DNA of 64,000 bases from NCBI GenBank assembly GCA_016795465.1, contig JAEUHK010000126.1, positions 1-64,000 on the forward strand, in the 5' to 3' direction. How positions within the stretch are numbered: position 1 is the first letter of the stretch; each line of letters starts with the position of its first letter. The notes under the pieces were generated by a model. The model was not told where the DNA came from. It worked only from the letters and a program-made list of their open reading frames with translations, and searched no databases. Positions 34,061 through 43,188 of the stretch are shown one piece after another. The translations under genes and the position numbers were made by a program. This DNA comes from Verrucomicrobiaceae bacterium (GTDB taxonomy: Bacteria; Verrucomicrobiota; Verrucomicrobiia; Verrucomicrobiales; Verrucomicrobiaceae).

Positions 34061-35329
34061 ATGCGCCTCATGACATTCACCCGCGAACTCTTCCTGCTTT
34101 TTGCCGCTGCTCCGCTTCTCGCTCAAACGCCACGCCCCGGCGTGAACTACGATGAGGCGAAGGTGGGCAATGATCCGCTGCCTGAGTTGAAGGCGACGAC
34201 GGCCGAAGAGTGGACGAAATCACGGCGCGGGGAGATTTTGGCGCTGTTTGAGCAGCATGTGTATGGCAAGACGCCGGCGAATGTGGGCACGCCGAAGTTT
34301 GAGGTCACAGCGACGAAGACAGATGCGCTGGGCGGGCTAGCGACGCGGAAGTTCATCCACATCTCGCTGCCGGAGCGTCCGGCGTGGCGGGGCATGGATG
34401 TGATGCTTTACATCCCGAATGGCGTGAAGGCGGCACCGTGCTTTGTGGGCCTCAGTTTTGGCGGAAACCATGCGGTGAGCACGGAGAAGGATGTGCCGCT
34501 CTCCACTCGCTGGATGCGTGAGAGCAAGGAGAAGCACATCGTCGATCACAGGGCCACCAAGGCCACTCGCGGCACGGAGAGCAGCCGCTGGCCGCTCGAA
34601 ATGATCCTCAAGGCCGGCTTTGCCGTGGCCACTGCCTACTACGGCGACATCGAGCCCGACCACGCGGATGGCTGGAAGGACAGTCTGCGTGCTGCGGTGA
34701 GCAAAGAGGGCCCCAACACGGTCTGGGAAGACGGCGAGTGGGGAGCCATCGGTGCCTGGTCCTGGGGCCTCAGCCGCATCGCGGACTATTTGCAGACCGA
34801 TGCGCAGATCGATGGCAAGCATCTCGCGGTCATCGGGCATTCTCGCCTGGGTAAAACGTCGCTCTGGGCTGGCGTGCAGGACGAGCGGTTCGGCGTCGTC
34901 ATCTCCAACAACAGCGGTGAAGGCGGCGCGGCCCTCATGCGTCGCGATTTCGGTGAAACGACGGCCATCATCACGAAGGCCTTCCCGCATTGGTTCACGC
35001 CGAAGTATGCCATCTATGCTGGAAACGCCGCCGCGTGCCCCATCGACATGCACATGCTCATCGCCCTCGCCGCCCCGCGGCCGATCTACATCGCCAGCGC
35101 CGCCGAGGACCACTGGGCGGATCAGAAGGGCGAATTCCTGTCCGGTTTCCACGCCGGGCCGGTTTATGCCCTTTTTGGCAAAAAAGGCACCGTCGTCGAT
35201 GCCCAGCCTGCCATCGACACCCCGGTCGGCGATTTCATCGGCTACCACAACCGCACCGGGAAGCACGACGTGACCGATTACGATTGGTCGCAGTATCTGA
35301 GCTTCGCCAAGCGGCATTGGGGTCTCTAA
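34061..35329 (+). CDS. CE15-type glucuronoyl esterase (secreted)
   Basis: A 422-aa alpha/beta hydrolase with a signal peptide (about 1-22, LLAQ). The nucleophile elbow GHSRLGKTSLWAG carries Ser261, and the downstream EDHWADQKGEF stretch carries acidic and His residues. This matches bacterial carbohydrate esterase family 15, which cleaves ester links between glucuronic acid of xylan and lignin alcohols. It may equally act on other uronate esters. The start is ATG 34061 or 34070. It immediately precedes the ribosomal cluster but is functionally unrelated to it. Confidence 0.85.
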   Translation: MRLMTFTRELFLLFAAAPLLAQTPRPGVNYDEAKVGNDPLPELKATTAEEWTKSRRGEILALFEQHVYGKTPANVGTPKFEVTATKTDALGGLATRKFIHISLPERPAWRGMDVMLYIPNGVKAAPCFVGLSFGGNHAVSTEKDVPLSTRWMRESKEKHIVDHRATKATRGTESSRWPLEMILKAGFAVATAYYGDIEPDHADGWKDSLRAAVSKEGPNTVWEDGEWGAIGAWSWGLSRIADYLQTDAQIDGKHLAVIGHSRLGKTSLWAGVQDERFGVVISNNSGEGGAALMRRDFGETTAIITKAFPHWFTPKYAIYAGNAAACPIDMHMLIALAAPRPIYIASAAEDHWADQKGEFLSGFHAGPVYALFGKKGTVVDAQPAIDTPVGDFIGYHNRTGKHDVTDYDWSQYLSFAKRHWGL

Positions 35330-35509
35330 AACAGCGGGCTGACCGCCGCAGAAAAGAGCGAAACGGGCATTTGGGCCTGAAAACCTGAAAAAGGGAGTTG
35401 CCAACTCCAAACGACTCGCCATGCTCCGCGCCCCTTGCCTACCCCCCTCGGCCTGCGTGTCGGCACCCCTGCCGGACCACGAGGGAAAGGATGCAACGAC
35501 CTACATATC
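35330..35509 (+). promoter_or_regulatory. Leader of the ribosomal-protein cluster
   Basis: This 180-base gap must hold the promoter for the rplE-led operon, as the gene upstream is an unrelated esterase. It contains a 15-base palindrome GGAGTTGCCAACTCC (35394-35408). rplN and rplX, which normally precede rplE, are not encoded here. No clear -35/-10 pair was found. Confidence 0.4.
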
Positions 35510-36100
35510 ATGGAACCCGCCCTCAAGACCCTGTACAAGCAGAAAGTTGCTGAACTGAAGACGCAAATCGGCGTCGAGAACGTTCATGAAGTGCCGAAGC
35601 TCGAAAAAATCGTCCTGAACTGCTCCGTCGGCAGCCAGGGAGAGCGCAAGCAGGCCATCGAAGACGCTGTGAACGAAGTGCAGCTCATCACCGGCCAGAA
35701 GCCCGTCATCACCAAGTCGAAGAAGGCGATCGCCAACTTCAAGCTCCGTGAAGGTGAAAACGTCGGCGTGAAGGTCACCCTCCGCGGCAACAAGATGTAT
35801 GACTTCATGATGCGTCTCGTGCGCACCGCTGTTCCCCGCATCCGTGACTTCCGTGGCGTTGCTCCCCGTGCTTTTGACGGTCGTGGCAACTACACCCTCG
35901 GCATCACCGACCAGTCCATCTTCCCCGAAATCGAGCTCGACAAGATCAAGCGCACGCTCGGCTTTGACATCACCTTCGTGACCAGCACGAACAACGACGA
36001 CCACGCTCGCGAAATGCTCCGTGCGCTGGGCATGCCCTTCCGTGCGATGGGCAAGAAGAAGAGCGACGATGCCGCCTCCGAGGCCGCTCAGAACGCCTAA
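35510..36100 (+). CDS. rplE: 50S ribosomal protein L5
   Basis: A 196-aa 5S-rRNA-binding protein of the central protuberance. It has VPKLEKIVLNCSVG, ITGQKPVITKSKKAIANFKLREGENVGVKVTLRG, the RDFRGVAPRAFDGRGNYTLGITDQ loop and IKRTLGFDITFVTSTNNDDHAREML. The C-terminal tail (KKKSDDAASEAAQNA) is a short acidic/Ala extension. Start 35510 aligns with the usual N-terminus. It heads the cluster, which is unusual. Confidence 0.98.
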   Translation: MEPALKTLYKQKVAELKTQIGVENVHEVPKLEKIVLNCSVGSQGERKQAIEDAVNEVQLITGQKPVITKSKKAIANFKLREGENVGVKVTLRGNKMYDFMMRLVRTAVPRIRDFRGVAPRAFDGRGNYTLGITDQSIFPEIELDKIKRTLGFDITFVTSTNNDDHAREMLRALGMPFRAMGKKKSDDAASEAAQNA

Positions 36101-36137
36101 TAACTGAACTGAACCACCACGGACCCCACGCAACGTC

Positions 36138-36530
36138 ATGACTGATCCGATCTCCGATTTCCTCACCCGCATCCGCAATGGTGCCTCCGCCGGCCAGGAG
36201 CAGGTGTTTGCTCCCTTCTCCAAGATGAAGGCTGAGCTCGCCCGCATCCTGAAGGAAGAGGGTTACATCTGGGCTTATGAAGTGGACACCAGCGCCGCTC
36301 ATCCCCGCCTCAAACTGAAGCTGAAATACACCGAAGACACCACGCCGGTCATCCGCAAGCTCGAGCGCGTTTCGAAGCCCGGTCTCCGCAAGTATGTCTC
36401 CTGTGACGAGATCCCCCGCGTGCTCGGCGGCCTAGGCATTGCCATCCTTTCCACCTCGAAAGGCGTCATGACCGGTTCCCGTGCCCGTAAATCGAAGCTT
36501 GGCGGCGAAGTGCTCGCCTTTGTCTGGTAA
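36138..36530 (+). CDS. rpsH: 30S ribosomal protein S8
   Basis: A 130-aa protein that binds the central domain of 16S rRNA. It shows DPISDFLTRIRNG at the start and the C-terminal STSKGVMTGSRARKSKLGGEVLAFVW signature. It follows rplE after 37 bases; rpsN (S14), which usually lies between them, is absent. Confidence 0.98.
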   Translation: MTDPISDFLTRIRNGASAGQEQVFAPFSKMKAELARILKEEGYIWAYEVDTSAAHPRLKLKLKYTEDTTPVIRKLERVSKPGLRKYVSCDEIPRVLGGLGIAILSTSKGVMTGSRARKSKLGGEVLAFVW

Positions 36531-36556
36531 ACCCCGAACCTGGAGCCTATCTCAAC

Positions 36557-37096
36557 ATGTCCCGCGTCGGCAAACTCCCCATTTCTCTTCCTGATAAAGT
36601 CACCGTCAAAGTTGGCGATGACCGCAACGTCAACGTCAAAGGCCCCAAGGGCGAACTCAACTGGGTTCTTCCTCGCGGCGTGAACGTCGCTGGCGATGCC
36701 AAGACCCTCACCGTCACCCGTGAATCCGAGGAGCGCACCGTGCGTGCCCTTCACGGCACCACGCAGCGCCTGATCACGAACATGATCGTCGGTGTCTCCC
36801 AGGGCTACACGAAGAACCTCGAAATCCATGGCGTCGGCTTCCGTGCCGCTGTCAAAGGAACGAACATCGACCTTCAGCTCGGCCAGAGCCATGACCGTCT
36901 CCACCCCATTCCGAAAGGCGTGAAGGTGACCGTCACCGAAAACACGAAAATCAGCATCGAAGGCATCGACAAGCAGGTCGTTGGCCAGCTCGCCGCTGAC
37001 ATCCGCGCCTACTACCCGCCGGAGCCCTACAAGGCCAAAGGCGTGCGCTACGTGGGCGAATACATCCGCCGCAAAGCCGGCAAGTCCGTCAAGTAA
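36557..37096 (+). CDS. rplF: 50S ribosomal protein L6
   Basis: A 179-aa protein made of two similar domains. MSRVGKLPISLPDKV is the family N-terminus, and the C-terminus has EPYKAKGVRYVGEYIRRKAGKSVK, including the YKGKGIRY-type signature. Spacing of 26 bases from rpsH fits one transcript. Confidence 0.98.
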   Translation: MSRVGKLPISLPDKVTVKVGDDRNVNVKGPKGELNWVLPRGVNVAGDAKTLTVTRESEERTVRALHGTTQRLITNMIVGVSQGYTKNLEIHGVGFRAAVKGTNIDLQLGQSHDRLHPIPKGVKVTVTENTKISIEGIDKQVVGQLAADIRAYYPPEPYKAKGVRYVGEYIRRKAGKSVK

Positions 37097-37123
37097 ACCC
37101 TCTTTCCTGTTTTCACGACCGTC

Positions 37124-37480
37124 ATGGCCACCATCAATCGCAAAGCCATCCGCGCCCGCATCCACTCGCGCATCCGCCAGAAACTCGGCGGCACCGCGCA
37201 GCGCCCGCGTCTCGCTGTTTATTTCTCCAACACCAACGTTTACGCCCAGATCATCGACGACGAGGCCGGCAAGACCATTGTCTCCGCCTCGACGAAGGAA
37301 AAGGGCTACGGCGCTGGCAAGGCAAATTCGGAGCACGCCGCCAAGGTGGGTGCCGCCATTGCCGAACGCGCCGCCGCCAAGAACATCACCGCCGTGGTTT
37401 TTGACCGCGCCGGCTTCACCTTCCACGGCAAGGTCAAGGCTCTCGCCGACGCCGCCCGTGAAAAAGGCCTTCAGTTCTAA
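37124..37480 (+). CDS. rplR: 50S ribosomal protein L18
   Basis: A 118-aa 5S-rRNA-binding protein. It has RARIHSRIRQKLGGTAQRPRLAVYFSNTNVYAQIIDDEAGKT and the C-terminal VVFDRAGFTFHGKVKALADAAREKGLQF. It follows rplF after 27 bases. Confidence 0.98.
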   Translation: MATINRKAIRARIHSRIRQKLGGTAQRPRLAVYFSNTNVYAQIIDDEAGKTIVSASTKEKGYGAGKANSEHAAKVGAAIAERAAAKNITAVVFDRAGFTFHGKVKALADAAREKGLQF

Positions 37481-37515
37481 TCTCCGCACCTCAGCCCTTT
37501 TCCTTATCGCACTGT

Positions 37516-38091
37516 ATGGCCACTGAAACAGCAGCCCCCGCCACCGAAGAAATCGAAATCCCTGTCGAGGCAGCCGTCGCCCAAGTCACCCAGCGTGACT
37601 CGCGTTCCGCTTCCGGCGACACCATCGAGAAGGTGGTTCACATCAACCGTTGCGCAAAGGTCGTCAAAGGCGGCCGTCGCTTCAGCTTCAGCGCCCTCGT
37701 CGTCACTGGCGACCAGCAGGGCAAGGTCGGCTGGGGATTCGGCAAGGCCAATGAAGTGGCCGACGCCATCAAGAAGGCCACCGAGAGCTCCCGCCGCAAC
37801 ATGTTGAGCTACAACATCCTCAACGGCACCATCCCGCATGAAATCGTCGGCCGCCATGGCGGTGGTGACCTCATGCTGAAGCCTGCCGCACCTGGAACTG
37901 GCATCATCGCCGGTGGTGCTGCCCGCGCCGTTCTGGAGTGTGTTGGTGTGAAGGACGTGATCGGAAAGTCGCTCGGTTCCTCCAACCACGCCAACATCGT
38001 CAAGGCCACCCTTCAGGCTCTCAGCACACTGCGCCAGCCCGACGAGATCCTCCGCGCCCGTGGCCGCGAGAAGAAGCAGAAGGCTCTGTGA
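37516..38091 (+). CDS. rpsE: 30S ribosomal protein S5
   Basis: A 191-aa protein with an acidic/Ala N-terminal extension, then EKVVHINRCAKVVKGGRRFSFSALVVTGD, GKANEVADAIKKA and the C-terminal GVKDVIGKSLGSSNHANIVKATLQAL. It acts in decoding fidelity. The next gene is rplO after 45 bases; rpmD (L30), usual here, is absent. Confidence 0.98.
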   Translation: MATETAAPATEEIEIPVEAAVAQVTQRDSRSASGDTIEKVVHINRCAKVVKGGRRFSFSALVVTGDQQGKVGWGFGKANEVADAIKKATESSRRNMLSYNILNGTIPHEIVGRHGGGDLMLKPAAPGTGIIAGGAARAVLECVGVKDVIGKSLGSSNHANIVKATLQALSTLRQPDEILRARGREKKQKAL

Positions 38092-38136
38092 GCTTTTTGA
38101 ATCTCAAAACTTCAAATTTCACACTTTAAAATCTAC

Positions 38137-38580
38137 ATGCAGCTCCAAGACACCACCAACCGCCCCGGCGCCCGCAAGCGTCGCAAGCGCATCGGCTGCG
38201 GAGAAAGCTCCGGCCATGGCAAAACCTCCTGCAAAGGCAACAAGGGCCAGATGGCCCGTGCTGGTCGCGGCATTCGCCCTGGTTTCGAAGGCGGTCAGAT
38301 GCCCATGCACCGTCGTCTCCCCAAGAAAGGCTTCAACAACGCCCTGTTTCAGGACGCCACGGAAGTCGTCAACGTCGGTGATCTGAACGAAGCCTTTGAA
38401 GACGGTGCCACCGTCGATGAGGCCTCCCTCCGCACCGTCGGTCTTGTTTCCCGCAATTGCGATGTGATCAAGATCCTCGGCACCGGCGAGCTGACTCGCA
38501 AACTCACCATCCAGGGCGCGAAGGTCAGCGCCGCGGCCCGTGAGAAGATCGAGAAGGCCGGCGGCAGCATCGCAGCGTAA
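38137..38580 (+). CDS. rplO: 50S ribosomal protein L15
   Basis: A 147-aa protein with the Gly/Arg-rich N-terminus (ARKRRKRIGCGESSGHGKTSCKGNKGQMARAG), FEGGQMPMHRRLPKKGF and the C-terminal LTRKLTIQGAKVSAAAREKIEKAGG. It is followed by a long hairpin and then secY. Confidence 0.97.
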   Translation: MQLQDTTNRPGARKRRKRIGCGESSGHGKTSCKGNKGQMARAGRGIRPGFEGGQMPMHRRLPKKGFNNALFQDATEVVNVGDLNEAFEDGATVDEASLRTVGLVSRNCDVIKILGTGELTRKLTIQGAKVSAAAREKIEKAGGSIAA

Positions 38581-38606
38581 TTCTCATCATTCCCAACCAC
38601 TCTCGT

Positions 38607-38659
38607 GATGGGCCGGTTTCCGCGGTGTTAACTCCACCGCTCTCGGAAACAGGCCCATC
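38607..38659 (+). other. Long interrupted hairpin between rplO and secY
   Basis: GATGGGCC (38607-38614) pairs with GGCCCATC (38652-38659), and GTTTCCG pairs with CGGAAAC after one mismatch. CGGTG then pairs with CACCG across a CTCT bulge and a 7-base loop. No T-run follows, so it is not a normal terminator. It may be an attenuation, processing or translational control element separating secY from the ribosomal genes. Confidence 0.75.
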
Positions 38660-38685
38660 GCCGCATCTAAGCCAACACGCCGCCA

Positions 38686-40191
38686 ATGATTTCCGCATTC
38701 GCCAACAGCTTCAAGGTCCCGGAATTGCGCTCCCGCATTCTTTTCACGCTCGCCATGATCGTGATCGTCCGCGTCGGCACCCAGATCACCCTTCCTGGCA
38801 TCGATCCCACCGTGCTCAGCCAGTGGATCGCTGACAAGGCCGAGAACAGCTCCTCAGCCGGCGCCCAAGTCGCCGCCCTGCTGAACATTTTCTCCGGCGG
38901 TGGTCTGCAAAACTGCGCCATCTTCGCCCTCGGCATCATGCCCTACATCAGCGCCAGCATCATGCTGCAGCTCCTTACTGCCGTGTGGCCGCCGCTGACT
39001 AAACTCGCCCGTGAAGAAGGCGGCCGTCAAAAGATCACCCAGTATACCCGCTGGGCTACCATCATCCTCTGCGTGTTCCAGGCCTTCATGCTGGTGCAAT
39101 CACTCGCCGATCCGAAGCAGAACTACCTCATGCAGGGCCTCGGTCAGACGATTGAAACCATGGGCAGGCCGCTCGTCCCGAATTTTGGCTTCTGGACCTT
39201 CATCCTCCCGGCCGTCATCACCATCACCGCAGGCACCATGTTCATGATGTGGCTTGGCGAGCAAATCACGGAGCGCGGCATCGGCAACGGCACCTCCATC
39301 CTCATCTGCGTGAACATCGTTTCCGACCTTCCAGGTGCCTTCATCCAGGTGTGGAAGACCTACGTCGGTGGTGCGGATGCCGATCCCACCAGCGCCGCGA
39401 AGCTCGTGATCCTCCTCGCCTTCATGATCCTCGTGATCGCAGGTGTCATCGCCCTCACCCAGGCCACCCGCCGCATCGCCATTACTTACGCGAAGCGTGT
39501 CGTCGGTCGTAAAGTGTATGGCGGCCAGACGCAGTATCTGCCGCTGAAGATCAATTACTCCGGCGTGATGCCCATCATCTTCGCCCAGGCCATCCTGCTC
39601 TTCCCCACGCAGATCCTTGCTTCCTTCTTCAGCGATGTTGGCTGGATCCAAACACTCTCCATGACCCTCAGCACCGGCTTCTGGTATTACACCATCTCCG
39701 CGCTGCTCATCTTCTTCTTCAGCTACTTCTGGGTCGCCACCATGTTCCAGCCGCAGCAGATCAGTGAAGACCTCAAAAAGTCCGGTGGCTACATCGCGGG
39801 CATCCGCCCCGGCAAGCCCACCGCGGACTTCCTCGATTTCACGATGAGCCGTCTGACCTTCGCCGGCGCTATCTTCCTCACTGCGCTCTACATTCTCCCA
39901 GGCATCACCAGTTCCGCTCTTGGCATTTCGGCCTCTGCCGCTCAGTTCTTGGGTGGCACCAGCCTTCTCATCTTGGTCGGCGTTGTGCTCGACGTCATGC
40001 GCCAGGTCGAGACACACCTCCTGCAGAGCCACTACGACGGCTTCCTGAAGAAGGGCCGCATCCGTGGTCGCTTTGACCGTCTTCAGCAGACCGGCGGCAA
40101 GGTGATGGACTCCACCACCCTCGTGTGGCTCTGGGTCGGCATCGCCCTCATCGTGCTGGTCGCTCTCGTGAGCTACCTCATCAACAAGTGA
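38686..40191 (+). CDS. secY: Protein translocase channel subunit SecY
   Basis: A 501-aa inner-membrane protein with ten predicted helices. The family motifs GTQITLPGIDP, FALGIMPYISASIMLQLLTAVWP, GIGNGTSILICVNI and the cytoplasmic loop RRIAITYAKRVVGRKVYGGQTQYLPLKINYSGVMPIIFA are present, with SGGYIAGIRPGKPT near the C-terminus. It is slightly longer than E. coli SecY because of an insert between helices 3 and 4 (DPKQNYLMQGLGQTIETMG). A long hairpin precedes the gene; the stop overlaps a GTG that could start map. Confidence 0.98.
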   Translation: MISAFANSFKVPELRSRILFTLAMIVIVRVGTQITLPGIDPTVLSQWIADKAENSSSAGAQVAALLNIFSGGGLQNCAIFALGIMPYISASIMLQLLTAVWPPLTKLAREEGGRQKITQYTRWATIILCVFQAFMLVQSLADPKQNYLMQGLGQTIETMGRPLVPNFGFWTFILPAVITITAGTMFMMWLGEQITERGIGNGTSILICVNIVSDLPGAFIQVWKTYVGGADADPTSAAKLVILLAFMILVIAGVIALTQATRRIAITYAKRVVGRKVYGGQTQYLPLKINYSGVMPIIFAQAILLFPTQILASFFSDVGWIQTLSMTLSTGFWYYTISALLIFFFSYFWVATMFQPQQISEDLKKSGGYIAGIRPGKPTADFLDFTMSRLTFAGAIFLTALYILPGITSSALGISASAAQFLGGTSLLILVGVVLDVMRQVETHLLQSHYDGFLKKGRIRGRFDRLQQTGGKVMDSTTLVWLWVGIALIVLVALVSYLINK

Positions 40192-40208
40192 GCATCCTTT
40201 CCTGGCTC

Positions 40209-41039
40209 ATGGGTCTTGCCAAATCGGGGAACATCCCCATCCGTCACGCTCAACAGCAGGACTGCATCCGCAAAGCCGGCCAGATGGCCCGCGACATCCT
40301 TCTGAAGACCGCCGCCGAGGTCCACGCCGGTGTCACCACCGGTGAGATCGACCGCTTTGCAGCCGCAGCGATGAAAGCCGCCGGCTGCACCAGCGCCTTC
40401 CTCGGCTATCGCGGGTTCCCCGGCAACATCTGCATCTCCATCAACGAAGAGGTCGTGCATGGCATCGGCGGACCTCGTGTCATCCAGGATGGCGACATCG
40501 TCAAAATCGACATCGGCATCTACCGCGACGGCTGGGTCGGTGACAACGCCCTCACCGTGCCCGTCGGCAACGTGGACAAGGAAACGCTCAAGCTCATGGC
40601 GGCCACCGAGGAGTCACTGCATGTCGCCATCAACCATGCACGTGATGGCTGGATGCTTGGCGACCTCTGCCACAGCGTCGAAAATCATGTCACCAAGCAT
40701 GGCTTCAGCGTCGTGCGCGAATTCGTCGGCCACGGTGTCGGCCGCAAGCTGCACGAAGACCCGCAAGTGCCAAACTACGGCAAAAAAGGCGACCGCCCGC
40801 GTCTCAAGGCTGGCATGACATTGGCCATCGAGCCGATGATCAACCTCGGCACCGAGAAGACGCGAATCTTGGACGACAAGTGGACCGTCATCGCCACGGA
40901 TCGCAAGCCCAGCAGCCACTACGAGCACGTCGTGCTCATCACGCCGCAGGAGCCGGAGATCCTCACCTACCGCAAGCGCATGTTCCCCAAGGGCGTCGAA
41001 GACCTCACGCCGCGCCCGATCAAGGACCTGTGGCCTTGA
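40209..41039 (+). CDS. map: Type I methionine aminopeptidase
   Basis: A 276-aa metalloenzyme that removes N-terminal Met from nascent proteins. Metal ligands are visible: DIGIYRDGWVGDNA (two Asp), GHGVGRKLHEDPQVPNYG (His), LAIEPMIN (Glu) and SSHYEHVVLIT (Glu). The N-terminus HAQQQDCIRKAGQMA is typical. The start is ATG 40209; an alternative GTG at 40188 would overlap the secY stop (GTGA) and add seven residues. It overlaps the convergent aminotransferase by 20 bases. adk, usual between secY and map, is absent. Confidence 0.96.
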   Translation: MGLAKSGNIPIRHAQQQDCIRKAGQMARDILLKTAAEVHAGVTTGEIDRFAAAAMKAAGCTSAFLGYRGFPGNICISINEEVVHGIGGPRVIQDGDIVKIDIGIYRDGWVGDNALTVPVGNVDKETLKLMAATEESLHVAINHARDGWMLGDLCHSVENHVTKHGFSVVREFVGHGVGRKLHEDPQVPNYGKKGDRPRLKAGMTLAIEPMINLGTEKTRILDDKWTVIATDRKPSSHYEHVVLITPQEPEILTYRKRMFPKGVEDLTPRPIKDLWP

Positions 41040-41949
41040 GGCCGGTGATCTGCGCCTCAATGTCGAATCCGGCCAGCTCGCTCCACGCGGCGAGCATTTT
41101 CACGAACCACGGCCCAGGTTTGCCATCGGCGATGGGCGTGGTGTTGATCCGCGTCACCGGCGCCATGCAGTAAGGCGTGGTCGTGAGCCAGGCCTCGTCG
41201 GCATTCACCACGTCGTAGGGCTGGAAATCGCGTTCGATGAAGTCCATGCCGATCTTCGGCGCGAGTTCGCGCACGGTTTGCAGGCTCACGCCGCCGAGAA
41301 TGTTCCGCGGCGAGGGAGAGATGATCGTTTTGTCCTTCACGATGACAAAATTCGATCCCGCGCACTCGGTGACATTGCCATCGAGATCGAGCAGCAGCGT
41401 GATCGCACGCGGATCGACGGCCTGTGATTGCTTGTCGGCCAGCCACCAGTGCAGGCGGCTGCGATTCTTCATCTTCGGCTCGATGCATTGCGGTGGGATG
41501 TGCCGGATCGACGGCGTGACGACATGCGCACCCTCGGTGAACAAGTGCCGCCACATCTCAAAGCGCAGCGGAAAGCTGTGAATGCATATCGTCGGTCTTA
41601 ATGGCCCAGCAGAGCCCGCGCTGCCCGCATAGAGCGCGTTTTCACCCGGCGTGACGAAATGCACGATGCCGAGATCTTCATCTGGGCCGAGGAGGTTGCA
41701 GTTCGCCTCAGCCAACTCATTCGTGCGTGCCAGCATCTCCTCCGGCGTGAGCGGAATCGCGATGCCGGAGAACTTCAGCGAGCGATACAGCCGCGCCACA
41801 TGCTCCTCCGCGCGAAACGGCCGGTGACGAAACGTGCGCGTCATCTCCGTCAGCGTCGCGCCGAGCACGATGCCGAGGTCGTAGATGTTCAGCTTCGCCT
41901 GCGAGGCAGGCAGGAAGCGGTCGTTCAGATAGACGATGGGTTCGCTCAT
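41020..41949 (-). CDS. PLP-dependent class IV aminotransferase / aminodeoxychorismate lyase-like
   Basis: A 309-aa fold type IV PLP enzyme, related to branched-chain aminotransferase, D-amino-acid transaminase and aminodeoxychorismate lyase. It shows VYLNDRFLPASQAKLNIYDLGIVLGATLTEMTRTF, the KxxNR motif region EPKMKNRSRLHWWLADKQSQ with the likely Schiff-base Lys, LLDLDGNVTECAGSNFVIV and SLQTVREL. Which activity applies cannot be told. The start overlaps the stop of the upstream sialidase-like gene by ATGA, so the two are co-translated. The 3' end overlaps map. Confidence 0.86.
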   Translation of the reverse strand: MSEPIVYLNDRFLPASQAKLNIYDLGIVLGATLTEMTRTFRHRPFRAEEHVARLYRSLKFSGIAIPLTPEEMLARTNELAEANCNLLGPDEDLGIVHFVTPGENALYAGSAGSAGPLRPTICIHSFPLRFEMWRHLFTEGAHVVTPSIRHIPPQCIEPKMKNRSRLHWWLADKQSQAVDPRAITLLLDLDGNVTECAGSNFVIVKDKTIISPSPRNILGGVSLQTVRELAPKIGMDFIERDFQPYDVVNADEAWLTTTPYCMAPVTRINTTPIADGKPGPWFVKMLAAWSELAGFDIEAQITGLKATGP

Positions 41950-43133
41950 GGGCTTGGCGAATTGGGTTTCGACCAAAGAATCCGCGCCACAAACGTCGCG
42001 CCTTCGGCGCCGCGAGCTTTGGAGTCCTTCATGAACATGCCTTCGCATACCGTCACCCAGGATTCGTGATCGTTGATGCGGGCGCACCCGAAGTTGCCGA
42101 GTTCCGCGCCGCGCTCCGGGACCACGACTTTTTCGCTCGCGCGGACGATTTGAAGCTTCTCGGGATCGACCCGCGCCATGAAGAGCGGGGCGCGATGGCG
42201 GACGATGTGATCGTTGTTCGCGCCGCGTCGGGTATAGACGAGGAAAAGACCATCGCGATGCGCCAGCCAGTGCTGCTGCGTGTTGTAGCTGCCCAGTTCC
42301 GCACCGTCGTCGAAGGTCCATAGTTTGGGCTCCGCGAAATGCAGTCCGTCATCGCTCACGCTCACGTAACCGCGTTCGTCGTTGCGCAGCGTGAGGTAGT
42401 AGCGACCGCCAAACGCGATCAAGGACGGCTCATAAAGCCCACGCGCTACGTCGAGGCGCAAAACATCGCCATTTCGCTCATACACGAGCTTTTCGCCGTC
42501 GAAGCTGCATTCGGCCACCGTCGTGCTGAAGCGATCCTTGGCGCTTTTGCCGATGTAGAGCGGCACGAGCAGCTTTCCGTCGTTTTTGACGACCCACTGC
42601 GCACAGGCGTTGCGGGCGAAGTTGAACTCCTCGCTGTCCGGCAGCTCCAAAACTTGCCATGGCGTCCATTTCGAGGTTTTCGGGTCGAAGACGGCATACA
42701 CGGTTTGATGCGCTCGCTTCACATCATCGAGTTGCTTGCCTTTCGGGCTGTAGCGCACTCGGCAGCCGATCGCGAGGAGTTTGCCCGTCTTCTCATGCCA
42801 GCCCGGCGTCACATCGGCGACGCTGAGCGTCACGCCATCCGTCTGCGGCTGCCAATCGATCTCCGGCGGCAATGTCGGCCCACTCCACGCGCCATCCACG
42901 CCGTCGCGTCGCATGAAATGCAGACCCGAGTAGTAGTCGGAGACCTTGAGGTGCTTCTGAATCGTCATGACCACGCCACCCGGCACCGCTGCGGCACGTG
43001 GGTGGAACCACAGGAACTTGCCGTCGTCATGCTTCATCACCGTTTCGAGCTTCACCGTGAAGTCCAGCGGCTCGGCAGCGCTGAGAGATGACACCGCGGA
43101 GATGAGGAGGACGCAGAGGAGGGATTTTGGCAT
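41946..43133 (-). CDS. Secreted sialidase-like (BNR) propeller protein
   Basis: A 395-aa protein with a signal peptide (MPKSLLCVLLISAVSSLSAA) and the strand repeats of a sialidase-like propeller. It has Asp-box-like YVSVSDDGLHFAEPKLW, YLTLRNDERGYV, RGLYEPSLIAFGGRYY and an N-terminal WFHPRAAAVPGGVVMTIQ. Similar proteins are annotated as exo-alpha-sialidase family or glycosyl-hydrolase-like in Planctomycetota and Verrucomicrobiota. The catalytic Tyr/Glu pair of true sialidases cannot be confirmed by eye, so activity is uncertain. First gene of an ATGA-coupled pair. Confidence 0.75.
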   Translation of the reverse strand: MPKSLLCVLLISAVSSLSAAEPLDFTVKLETVMKHDDGKFLWFHPRAAAVPGGVVMTIQKHLKVSDYYSGLHFMRRDGVDGAWSGPTLPPEIDWQPQTDGVTLSVADVTPGWHEKTGKLLAIGCRVRYSPKGKQLDDVKRAHQTVYAVFDPKTSKWTPWQVLELPDSEEFNFARNACAQWVVKNDGKLLVPLYIGKSAKDRFSTTVAECSFDGEKLVYERNGDVLRLDVARGLYEPSLIAFGGRYYLTLRNDERGYVSVSDDGLHFAEPKLWTFDDGAELGSYNTQQHWLAHRDGLFLVYTRRGANNDHIVRHRAPLFMARVDPEKLQIVRASEKVVVPERGAELGNFGCARINDHESWVTVCEGMFMKDSKARGAEGATFVARILWSKPNSPSP

Positions 43134-43188
43134 GTGAAGAGATACGCGTCTTGTGCAGGAGACTCTTCAACGATGCGGTGCTCGAAAT

